Of a DNA stretch of 8,810 nt, positions 1 through 6,004 are shown piece after piece. Under the pieces are notes generated by a model, which saw only the letters and a program-made list of their open reading frames with translations, was not told the DNA's origin and searched no databases. This DNA comes from an uncultured Erysipelotrichaceae bacterium (GTDB taxonomy: Bacteria; Bacillota_I; Bacilli_A; Erysipelotrichales; Erysipelotrichaceae): assembly GCA_902796525.1 (NCBI GenBank), contig CADBPB010000092.1:1-8810 (forward strand), in the 5' to 3' direction. The position numbers and the translations under genes were made by a program. How positions within the stretch are numbered: the stretch's first letter is position 1; every line of letters begins with the position of its first letter.

Positions 1-67
1 AGGAAAGACCTTGCTTCGTGCAAGCTCCGCAGTATTCATGATAGGGACAGATCTTTTTTTCTTTCAT
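1..67 (-). CDS. Start of a second TrmA/RlmD-family m5U RNA methyltransferase, TRAM-less (partial, runs off the window)
   Basis: Only the first 22 codons are inside the window. The ATG (67-65) overlaps the TGA stop of the upstream rlmD-like gene (66-64) as ATGA, a typical translational-coupling junction. The translation begins MKEKKICPYHEYCGAC and contains Cys7, Cys13 and Cys16. The spacing C-x5-C-x2-C, the following CP and the CGxC context match the [4Fe-4S] motif of RumA/RlmD proteins, and the same motif is seen in the upstream gene (Cys70, Cys76, Cys79). In RlmD the motif lies after an N-terminal TRAM domain of about 60 residues. Here it starts at residue 7, so the TRAM domain is absent. 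The family call rests on this motif and the tandem context; the methyltransferase domain itself is not visible. The likely role is S-adenosylmethionine-dependent m5U methylation of rRNA or tRNA; the target is unknown. Confidence 0.75.
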   Translation of the reverse strand, partial: MKEKKICPYHEYCGACTKQGLS

Positions 68-1341
68 TTCTTATCCAGACGGACCACGCATTCGCAATGG
101 ATCGTGTACGGAAACATATCGACTGGATGGATCTTGCCGATATGATAGGCATTCTCAAAGAGTTTGAGATCTCTTGCCAGAGTCTGAGGGTTGCAGGAAA
201 CATAAACGATCCTGCTGATTTCATGGCTGATCAATGAGTCGATCAGTTCCGCTGATAGGCCTTTGCGGGGAGGATCGACGATGACGATATCTTTGTCTTT
301 CAGATATGTATCCATTCCCTTGGAAGCATCCGCCAAAACGAAATCGACATTGTCTATGCGGTTCATCTTCGCGTTCTCTTTCGCATTGGCTACGGCTTCT
401 TTGACGATTTCCACGCCAGTGACCTGCTTCGCTGTTTCTGCCATGAACAGCGATATCGTGCCGATGCCGCAATACAGGTCGAGGATCCTGATGCCTTCGC
501 CGCATTCCGACAGCTCCCTGATCAGTTCATACAGTTTCAGCATCTGCCGGTAATTCACCTGATAGAAGGACTTTAATGAGATCTTTACCTTGATTCCATG
601 GAATTCATCCATGATGTATGGCTTTCCGTAAAGAAGGATCTCTTCTTCTCCCAGAATGACATTGGTTTCCTTACTGTTGATGTTGAGAATGACGGAAGAG
701 ATCGATGGATGCTTTTCAATCAGAGTATCTACGATATCCGTCAGATCGATCTTCTCACACGCAATGAATCCCAGCATCACTTCTTTGAGATCGTGGCTCT
801 GTTTGATCAGGATATGACGTATCTTTTTTGCCTGAGTGAAGCCTTTCAGCAGTTCTTTCAGATCTTCGATGATCCGGTTCGCCGTCTCGGACTCGATCAG
901 ACAGTCGTCGAATTCGACGATGTCGTTGGAATATTTGCGGTAGAATCCCATTCTGCCCTCTCTGTATGGGATCTGGACTTTGTTGCGGTAATAGTAGTGC
1001 ACATCATCGGGAACGATATCCATGACCTCAAAAGGTTTCAGGATGTTTGCCAGGATCTCTTTCTTGAGCCGCAGCTGGCAGTCATAGCTGATATGACGGA
1101 AATCGCAGCCTCCGCATTTGTAGGCGATCGGACAGTCGGATGCCACTCTCTCAGGAGATGGAAAGATCAGTTTTTCGATGATCCCGTAACTGTAGGACTT
1201 CTTTTCCTTGGTGATCCTGACATCGGCGATCTCGCCTTTGATCATCTCCTTGACAAAAACCACTAAATCTCCGCATTTAGCGATCCCCGAGCCATCTATG
1301 GCCATATCGACGCATTCACACCTGACGATATCGTTTTTCAT
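64..1341 (-). CDS. rlmD: 23S rRNA (uracil-C5)-methyltransferase, RlmD/RlmCD type
   Basis: 425 residues, full length for the family. Residues 1-60 look like a TRAM RNA-binding domain (AIDGSGIAKCGDLVVFV, then a GE). Cys70, Cys76, Cys79 and probably Cys147 would bind the [4Fe-4S] cluster. The Rossmann methyltransferase domain shows SFYQVN (258-263), SAM-binding ILDLYCGIGT (286-295), VDPPRKG (355-361), the SCNP motif with nucleophile Cys383, and a C-terminal HCECV with the general-base Glu417. The enzyme makes 5-methyluridine in 23S rRNA. In Bacillus one RlmCD enzyme modifies both U747 and U1939, so the site cannot be assigned from sequence alone. The ATG at 1341 is chosen because the TRAM domain needs it; the next Met (13) would cut the domain. 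No well-spaced Shine-Dalgarno precedes it, and a terminator hairpin ends just upstream. A second family member follows with a 4-base overlap. Confidence 0.93.
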   Translation of the reverse strand: MKNDIVRCECVDMAIDGSGIAKCGDLVVFVKEMIKGEIADVRITKEKKSYSYGIIEKLIFPSPERVASDCPIAYKCGGCDFRHISYDCQLRLKKEILANILKPFEVMDIVPDDVHYYYRNKVQIPYREGRMGFYRKYSNDIVEFDDCLIESETANRIIEDLKELLKGFTQAKKIRHILIKQSHDLKEVMLGFIACEKIDLTDIVDTLIEKHPSISSVILNINSKETNVILGEEEILLYGKPYIMDEFHGIKVKISLKSFYQVNYRQMLKLYELIRELSECGEGIRILDLYCGIGTISLFMAETAKQVTGVEIVKEAVANAKENAKMNRIDNVDFVLADASKGMDTYLKDKDIVIVDPPRKGLSAELIDSLISHEISRIVYVSCNPQTLARDLKLFENAYHIGKIHPVDMFPYTIHCECVVRLDKK

Positions 1342-1358
1342 AGAATAAAAAACTTCAT
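1338..1358 (-). other. Possible 6-codon leader mini-ORF (MKFFIL) coupled to rlmD
   Basis: On the minus strand an ATG at 1358-1356 opens six codons (MKFFIL) and ends in TGA (1340-1338), which overlaps the rlmD ATG (1341-1339) as ATGA. It lies within the 3' arm and T-run of the terminator hairpin. GGAG in the hairpin loop region (1364-1361) is only 2 bases from this ATG, too close for a good Shine-Dalgarno. This may be chance, but it would offer a way to load ribosomes onto an rlmD start that otherwise lacks a binding site. Confidence 0.2.
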
Positions 1359-1372
1359 GTCTCCATGAAGTT
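1345..1372 (-). terminator. Rho-independent terminator between the membrane-protein gene and rlmD
   Basis: On the minus strand AACTTCATG, loop GAGA, CATGAAGTT forms a perfect 9-bp stem (1364-1372 with 1351-1359), followed by TTTT and ATT. The stem is AU-rich, so it is probably of moderate strength. The last bases of the 5' arm overlap the TAA stop of the membrane-protein gene (1373-1371), and the T-run ends only a few bases before the rlmD ATG. Downstream genes must be expressed by read-through, antitermination or a promoter inside the preceding gene. Confidence 0.75.
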
Positions 1373-2015
1373 AATCGCCTGAACCTTCTTCGGAAGCTTC
1401 CTCTTCCGGAACCTCTTCCGTTTCCGGAGTCAGTCCCTCCAGTTCGGCAGCCAGGGCCGGATCTTTCGGATGAGCCATATCATCGATCCCATATGTCGCT
1501 TCCATGGAATTCTTATGCAGCAGCTTGTACTGTCTCGCGTTCTCCGCGCCGATCGGACTGGCTTCTGCCGTCGTATAGACATTGATCTGCAGATCATACA
1601 TCTTCTTGGAATCGGTCGCGGTGAAATAAGTATTGATCGGCAAAGCGCTGTTGACTTTATTGTAAGCGGATGTGACGATCGAATCGATTTCATCCTCGCT
1701 TAAGCTGTCGTTGGTATCGATAAAGATCTTCAGCTGTCCTTCGGATAAAATGACATCGACGCTTTCCACGGAACCGATCGATCCAAGGTCTGTCTTTAAC
1801 GCGGATACCGCATCGTTGGTGATGGCCGGATCAAGATCGGCATCGAAACGTGAACCATCGCGCGGAGAACCGGTCTGCAAGGCCGAGACGCCCAAAATGG
1901 TCAGAAAAGCGATGACCGGGATCGCGATGATGATACTGCCGATGATCAGGATAAGCGCTGATTTCGATAGTCTTTTCTTTGCTTTCTTTGTTTTTGTCTG
2001 TTTGATTTCGCTCAT
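1371..2015 (-). CDS. Hypothetical single-pass membrane protein with acidic C-terminal tail
   Basis: 214 residues, not recognised. It has a very basic N-terminus (KQTKTKKAKKRLSKS, 5-19), one hydrophobic segment at about 20-46 and no lipobox cysteine, so it is probably a membrane anchor with the rest outside (N-in, by the positive-inside rule). Residues 85-150 read as strand-strand-helix-strand (VDVIL, QLKIFID, an amphipathic helix at about 106-124, then YDLQINVYT), a small alpha/beta domain. The tail from about residue 190 is rich in Glu (EEVPEEEASEEGSGD). Start: GGAG lies 5 bases before the ATG. It follows ligA by 29 bases, probably in the same transcript, and its stop codon lies in the terminator stem. 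In Bacillus and Staphylococcus, ligA is followed by the CamS/YerH lipoprotein gene; this protein is shorter, lacks a lipobox and does not resemble CamS as far as I can see. Confidence 0.8.
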   Translation of the reverse strand: MSEIKQTKTKKAKKRLSKSALILIIGSIIIAIPVIAFLTILGVSALQTGSPRDGSRFDADLDPAITNDAVSALKTDLGSIGSVESVDVILSEGQLKIFIDTNDSLSEDEIDSIVTSAYNKVNSALPINTYFTATDSKKMYDLQINVYTTAEASPIGAENARQYKLLHKNSMEATYGIDDMAHPKDPALAAELEGLTPETEEVPEEEASEEGSGD

Positions 2016-2044
2016 AAATACTCCATAAGATATTCTATCACATA

Positions 2045-4021
2045 TCAGAGCAGCTTTCCAAACTCTGTCTCATCGATCGTAGTTACGTTCAGTTCCTGGG
2101 CTTTGCGCAGCTTGGAACCGGCTTCCTTGCCATAGATGACATAGTCGGTATTCTTCGATACGGAAGATGCCACATGGGCGCCGAGATTCTCCAGCAGTTC
2201 GCTGATCTCGTTGCGCGTATAGTTTTCCAAAGTGCCGGTCACCACCACGGTCTTGCCGTTGAAGACGGAATCATTGGAAATGCTGTTGTCGATATAGTCC
2301 ATATTGACGCCGAACAGTTTCAGCTGGCGTATCATTTCAAGGTTGTTTTCTTCCGCAAAGAAATCGCGGATGTATTCGGCGGTGATCGGTCCGATATCCT
2401 TGATCTCGCTCAAGGATTCGAAAGACGCTTCCATAAAACGGTCCATGTTTCCGTAATAGGAAGCCAGGATCTTGGCCGCTTTCTCTCCTACCTGCCGGAT
2501 CCCCAGGCCATAGATCAGCCGTTCCAGAGAATTCTGCTTGGAGCCTTCGATCGCTTCGATCAGATTGTTGTAGGATTTCTCGCCGAATTTCTCCAAAGAA
2601 AGAATCTCTTCCCTGCGGTTGTGCAGTTTATAGATATCTTCGAAGCTGTTCAATAGTCCCGCATTAAAGAAGGCCTCGACCCGTTTTTCACCCAGACCGT
2701 CGATGTTCATCGCATTGCGCTCCGTAAAGTGAGCGATCGAATAGACCAGTCTGGCTTTGCATTCGCTGTTGACGCAGTAATGGGCAGCTTCATCTTCGAA
2801 GCGGTATAATCTGCCTCCGCAGACCGGACAGTATTCCGGAAAGACATAACGCGGCAGATCCTTTTTGCGGTCTTCTTTGATCGCCCTGACCACTTCAGGA
2901 ATGATATCTCCCGCTTTTCGGACGATGACCTGATCGCCGATGCGGATATCCTTGTCTTTGATGTTGTCCTCGTTGTGCAACGTCGCGAAAGAAACGGTCG
3001 TGCCGGCGATCCTGACCGGTGTCAGTTTCGCATTCGGCGTACATTTCCCTGTTCTGCCTACCGTGATAAAAATATCTTCCACGGTCGTTTTGACTTCTTC
3101 GGCCGGAAATTTATATGCGATCGCCCATTTCGGGATCCTGGAAGTAAAACCCAGTTTGTTCTGCAAGGCATAGGAATTGACTTTGATGACCATGCCATCG
3201 ATCTCATAAGGAAGATCATTTCTTATCTTTGCGGTCTCTTCGATATAGTTTATGACTTCTTCGATGTCATGGAACAGTTTCGTATTCTCATTGACGATGA
3301 AGCCAAGCCTTCTGGCATACATCAGCGAGCCGTAATGGGTATCCGAATTGACGTCATCCGGTACATGGTACCAGAACCCGTCCAATCCTCTTGTAGCGCA
3401 GATCCTTGAATCAAGCTGACGGATCGAACCTGCCGCGGCATTTCGCGGATTAGCAAACTCTTCTTCGCCGTTGTTCAGACGTTCCCGATTGACCCGGTTG
3501 AAAGATGCTTTCGGCATATACACTTCACCGCGGATCTCGTAACGCTGGCTGTATGGAATGGTTTTGGGGATCGTATGGATGGTGCGGACATTGCTGGTGA
3601 CGTCTTCCCCGGTAATGCCGTCGCCTCTGGTGACTGCCTGCTGGAACTGTCCGTTCTCGTATCGCAGAGACATGGCCAGTCCGTCGATCTTGTATTCGGC
3701 GCAATATTCGACATCCGGATAGATATCCGTGATCTTCTTGGACCATTCCCGCAGCTCGTCATACGAAAAGACATCGCCCAGCGATAGCATCGGTTTTTCA
3801 TGATCGACCTTCTGGAATTCGCTTAAAATCTCAAAACCGACCCTTTTGGTCACAGAATCCGGATCATCCATTTCCGGATATTTCTCTTCCAGTTCCTGCA
3901 GTTCCCTGAACAGCGCATCATATTCGCTGTCCGGAACCGTCGGTCTGTCCAAAGTATAGTATTCGTAGCTGTAACGTTTCAGCAATCGTCTCAGTTCGAG
4001 AAGTCTCTGTCTTTCATCCAT
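2045..4021 (-). CDS. ligA: NAD-dependent DNA ligase LigA
   Basis: 658 residues, full length. It joins nicks during replication and repair using NAD+ and acts in the cytoplasm. The N-terminal Ia region (YEYYTLDRPTVPDSEYD, 19-35) binds NMN. The adenylation domain carries the KIDG motif with the AMP-accepting Lys111. The OB fold follows at about 315-390. The zinc finger has Cys398, Cys401, Cys416 and Cys421. Helix-hairpin-helix repeats span about 435-570 (GLGEKRVEAF, GLGIRQVGEKAA, DIGPITAEYI), and a BRCT domain closes the protein (about 586-658, TVVVTGTLENYTRNE, GAHVASSVSKNTDYVI). All key residues are present. The start matches the family N-terminus. AAAGG is 12 bases upstream, a long spacing, and a perfect TATAAT lies 6 bases before the ATG. 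No pcrA lies immediately upstream; instead a divergent acyl-CoA synthetase begins. Confidence 0.98.
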   Translation of the reverse strand: MDERQRLLELRRLLKRYSYEYYTLDRPTVPDSEYDALFRELQELEEKYPEMDDPDSVTKRVGFEILSEFQKVDHEKPMLSLGDVFSYDELREWSKKITDIYPDVEYCAEYKIDGLAMSLRYENGQFQQAVTRGDGITGEDVTSNVRTIHTIPKTIPYSQRYEIRGEVYMPKASFNRVNRERLNNGEEEFANPRNAAAGSIRQLDSRICATRGLDGFWYHVPDDVNSDTHYGSLMYARRLGFIVNENTKLFHDIEEVINYIEETAKIRNDLPYEIDGMVIKVNSYALQNKLGFTSRIPKWAIAYKFPAEEVKTTVEDIFITVGRTGKCTPNAKLTPVRIAGTTVSFATLHNEDNIKDKDIRIGDQVIVRKAGDIIPEVVRAIKEDRKKDLPRYVFPEYCPVCGGRLYRFEDEAAHYCVNSECKARLVYSIAHFTERNAMNIDGLGEKRVEAFFNAGLLNSFEDIYKLHNRREEILSLEKFGEKSYNNLIEAIEGSKQNSLERLIYGLGIRQVGEKAAKILASYYGNMDRFMEASFESLSEIKDIGPITAEYIRDFFAEENNLEMIRQLKLFGVNMDYIDNSISNDSVFNGKTVVVTGTLENYTRNEISELLENLGAHVASSVSKNTDYVIYGKEAGSKLRKAQELNVTTIDETEFGKLL

Positions 4022-4027
4022 AACTAA

Positions 4028-4033
4028 ATTATA
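4028..4033 (-). promoter_or_regulatory. Candidate -10 box just upstream of ligA
   Basis: A perfect TATAAT on the minus strand ends 6 bases before the ligA ATG. A start site 7 bases downstream of the box would be the A of the ATG, giving a leaderless transcript. No convincing -35 is found at 16-18 bases upstream, so this is a tentative call. The alternative is that these bases are merely an AT-rich spacer behind the AAAGG (minus-strand reading of 4034-4038). Confidence 0.4.
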
Positions 4034-4096
4034 CCTTTATTGCGATCGTTTGGATGAATAATTGCGGGCTCAACCTGTACATAACCAACACGCTAT

Positions 4097-4126
4097 TTGA
4101 GAGGATCCACCGGAATGAACTGTAAT
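4097..4126 (+). promoter_or_regulatory. Candidate distal promoter for the acyl-CoA synthetase gene
   Basis: TTGAGA (4097-4102) and TGTAAT (4121-4126) are separated by 18 bases. Each differs from the sigma-A consensus at one or two positions. It lies about 60 bases upstream of the gene start. It is weaker evidence than the proximal -10 but has the better -35. Confidence 0.4.
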
Positions 4127-4128
4127 AC

Positions 4129-4157
4129 TTACTTTTTAATACATTATAGGTTATAAT
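4129..4157 (+). promoter_or_regulatory. Proximal promoter for the acyl-CoA synthetase gene
   Basis: A perfect TATAAT -10 (4152-4157) lies 28 bases before the ATG, with a poor -35 (TTACTT, 4129-4134) at 17-base spacing. Transcription would start near 4164, giving a leader of about 22 bases that includes the AAAAGGAG ribosome binding site (4173-4180), 5 bases from the ATG. The weak -35 suggests an activator, or reliance on the distal promoter. Confidence 0.55.
4143..4157. promoter_or_regulatory. Inverted repeat over the -10 box, possible operator
   Basis: ATTATA (4143-4148), spacer GGT, TATAAT (4152-4157) form a perfect 6-bp dyad whose right arm is the -10 box of the acyl-CoA synthetase promoter. 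A repressor bound here would block the promoter. The left arm also reads TATAAT on the minus strand. In such AT-rich DNA a dyad of this size can arise by chance, so the operator call is weak. Confidence 0.25.
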
Positions 4158-4185
4158 TGATATGTTTTGATTAAAAGGAGCTTAT

Positions 4186-5982
4186 ATGACAGACAAGAAA
4201 GAAAAAACTACGAATACTGCACAGGCTTTTGATACCCCGATCACCGAAAGGATCCCTTGGGCAAAAGCCTCTGAACAAAGCGAGATCCCGCTGACGCTGG
4301 AATACTTTGACGGATCGATGGCAGATGCAATCGAAGAAATGGCTAAGAAATATCCGACTTCGGTTGCCTTCGATTTCATGGGCAGATCCACGACCTATCG
4401 CAGGATGGTCGAAGAGATCGAAAAATGTGCACGTGCGCTGCGCACGATCGGCGTCAGAGAGAACGACTGTGTCACGATCGCAATGCCGAACTGTCCGCAG
4501 GCGATCTTCCTGTTCTATGCGGTCAACCGCATCGGTGCGATTGCCAATATGATCCATCCGTTATCGGCAGAAAAAGAAATCGAGAACTATCTCAATATGT
4601 CGAATTCCGTAGTAGCGGTCACACTGGATCAGTTCTATGACAAATTCGAACGGATCAGAGAGAACACCAACGTGATCAACATCATCATCGCTTCGATCAA
4701 AGACGAACTGTCACGTCCGATCCGTGCGGGATATATGCTGACGGAAGGCAGAAAGATCAAGAAGATCCCGGAAGATGCCCCTGTCATTCGCTGGAACCAG
4801 TTCATGAATCTGGCAAAGAGCGGCTTCTACAACTACCGCAAAGAAAGAAAAGCGGAAGATCCGGCCGTCATCCTGTATTCCGGCGGAACCACAGGTACGA
4901 CCAAGGGTATCGTGCTGACGAACCGAAACTTCAATGCTCTGGCGGCACAGATCGTCGCAACCAATCCGATGTACCGTCATGGCGACAAGATGCTGGCAGC
5001 GATGCCGCTGTTCCACGGCTTCGGTCTGGGCGTCTGCATCCATTCGATGCTGGCAAACGGCGGAAGATGCATCCTGATTCCAAGATTTACCGCAAAATCC
5101 TATGCGAAACAGATCGTCAAATACAAGTGCAACTTCATCGCAGGCGTTCCTACCCTGTTCGAAGCATTGCTGCGTATCTCTTCGATGGAAGGTAAAGATC
5201 TTTCCTTCCTGAAAGGCGTCTTCTCCGGAGGCGATTCCTTGTCCATTGAATTAAAGAAGAAATTCGACCACTTCCTGCTGGATCACCATGCGACGATCCA
5301 GGTACGTGAAGGCTATGGCACGACGGAAACCGTCACGGCTTGCTGTCTGACTCCGCCGTTCATGTACAAAGAAGGCTCGATCGGTATCCCGTTCCCTGAT
5401 ACATTCATCAAGATCGTCGAACCGGATACGGATAACGAAGTCCCATACGGAACGGAAGGCGAGATCCTTCTCGCCGGTCCTACCGCGATGGATCGCTACT
5501 GGAACAACCCTGAGGAAACGGCACAGACCTTAAGAAAATCCGATACTGACGGTCTGACTTGGGTCCATACCGGCGACTTGGGTCTGATGGATGATGAAGG
5601 CTTCGTCTATTTCAAGGGAAGATCCAAGAGAATGATCATCTCTTCCGGTTACAACATCTATCCTGCACAGCTGGAAAACATTCTGGATGCGCATGAAGAT
5701 GTACAGATGTCCTGCGTCATCGGTGTTCCGGATCCGTACAGGATGCAGAAGGTCAAGGCGTTCGTCACCTTGAAGCCGGGCATCGAAGCAAGCGAACAGG
5801 TCAAGGCCGACATCATGACTCACTGCAAGAAGTATATGGCAAAATATGCGCTGCCATACGATATCGAATTCCGCGATGATATGCCAAAGACGCTGGTCGG
5901 CAAGGTAGCCTACCGTGTCCTGGAAGAAGAAGAACTGAACAAGATCAAAGCTCAGGAAGAAAATAAAGGATCTGCTGAATAA
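4186..5982 (+). CDS. Long-chain fatty-acid-CoA ligase-like AMP-binding (ANL family) enzyme
   Basis: 598 residues. It activates a carboxylic acid, probably a fatty acid, with ATP to an acyl-adenylate and then transfers it to CoA. Family core motifs are complete: the phosphate loop YSGGTTGTTKG (231-241), MPLFHGFG (273-280), YGTTE (377-381), TGDLG (462-466), the hinge region GRSKRMIISSGYNIYP (478-493), and the C-terminal catalytic Lys573 in PKTLVGKVAYR. No signal peptide or membrane segment, so it is cytoplasmic. Start: AAAAGGAG is 5 bases before the ATG. It forms its own transcription unit, divergent from ligA and convergent with the M48 gene, with a promoter upstream and a strong terminator at the stop. 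No beta-oxidation or lipid-synthesis genes are next to it. Asn, Ile and Leu codons lean strongly to AAC, ATC and CTG, suggesting high expression. The substrate (medium- or long-chain, bile acid, aryl acid) cannot be read from the sequence. Confidence 0.9.
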   Translation: MTDKKEKTTNTAQAFDTPITERIPWAKASEQSEIPLTLEYFDGSMADAIEEMAKKYPTSVAFDFMGRSTTYRRMVEEIEKCARALRTIGVRENDCVTIAMPNCPQAIFLFYAVNRIGAIANMIHPLSAEKEIENYLNMSNSVVAVTLDQFYDKFERIRENTNVINIIIASIKDELSRPIRAGYMLTEGRKIKKIPEDAPVIRWNQFMNLAKSGFYNYRKERKAEDPAVILYSGGTTGTTKGIVLTNRNFNALAAQIVATNPMYRHGDKMLAAMPLFHGFGLGVCIHSMLANGGRCILIPRFTAKSYAKQIVKYKCNFIAGVPTLFEALLRISSMEGKDLSFLKGVFSGGDSLSIELKKKFDHFLLDHHATIQVREGYGTTETVTACCLTPPFMYKEGSIGIPFPDTFIKIVEPDTDNEVPYGTEGEILLAGPTAMDRYWNNPEETAQTLRKSDTDGLTWVHTGDLGLMDDEGFVYFKGRSKRMIISSGYNIYPAQLENILDAHEDVQMSCVIGVPDPYRMQKVKAFVTLKPGIEASEQVKADIMTHCKKYMAKYALPYDIEFRDDMPKTLVGKVAYRVLEEEELNKIKAQEENKGSAE

Positions 5983-5996
5983 GCAGATCCTTTTTT
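5965..5996 (+). terminator. Strong Rho-independent terminator after the acyl-CoA synthetase gene
   Basis: GGATCTGCT (5968-5976), loop GAATA, AGCAGATCC (5982-5990) form a perfect 9-bp stem, extendable by three A-T pairs, followed by TTTTTT (5991-5996). The TAA stop of the gene (5980-5982) lies in the loop and the first base of the 3' arm, and the 5' arm encodes the last residues (GSA). On the minus strand the same stem is followed by TTTATTTTC, so it may also end the convergent M48 transcript, whose stop is only 9 bases away. Confidence 0.88.
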
Positions 5997-6004
5997 AGTG
6001 ATAA

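Noticed and set aside
11..25. Small hairpin CTTGC-TTCGT-GCAAG as a terminator after rlmD
   Set aside because: It has only a 5-bp stem, no T-run on the minus strand, and lies inside the coding region of the next gene.
1..39. Alternative minus-strand frame starting at the ATG at 39-37 (MNTAELARSK...)
   Set aside because: The neighbouring frame from the ATG at 67 carries the RlmD Fe-S motif and an ATGA overlap, which is much stronger evidence.
598..1266. Plus-strand open frame of 222 codons opposite rlmD
   Set aside because: It is fully antisense to a gene with complete family motifs, has no ribosome binding site of note and resembles no family. GAT and ATC codons are each other's complement, which keeps antisense frames open here.
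1371..2015. CamS/YerH sex-pheromone lipoprotein after ligA
   Set aside because: The position fits, but the protein has no lipobox cysteine, is too short and shows no recognisable CamS sequence.
2174..3409. Several plus-strand open frames opposite ligA
   Set aside because: All lie inside a full-length ligA with intact motifs; these are antisense shadows of its codons.
4171..4557. Minus-strand open frame of 128 codons opposite the start of the acyl-CoA synthetase
   Set aside because: It covers the synthetase ribosome binding site and N-terminus in antisense and has no family likeness.
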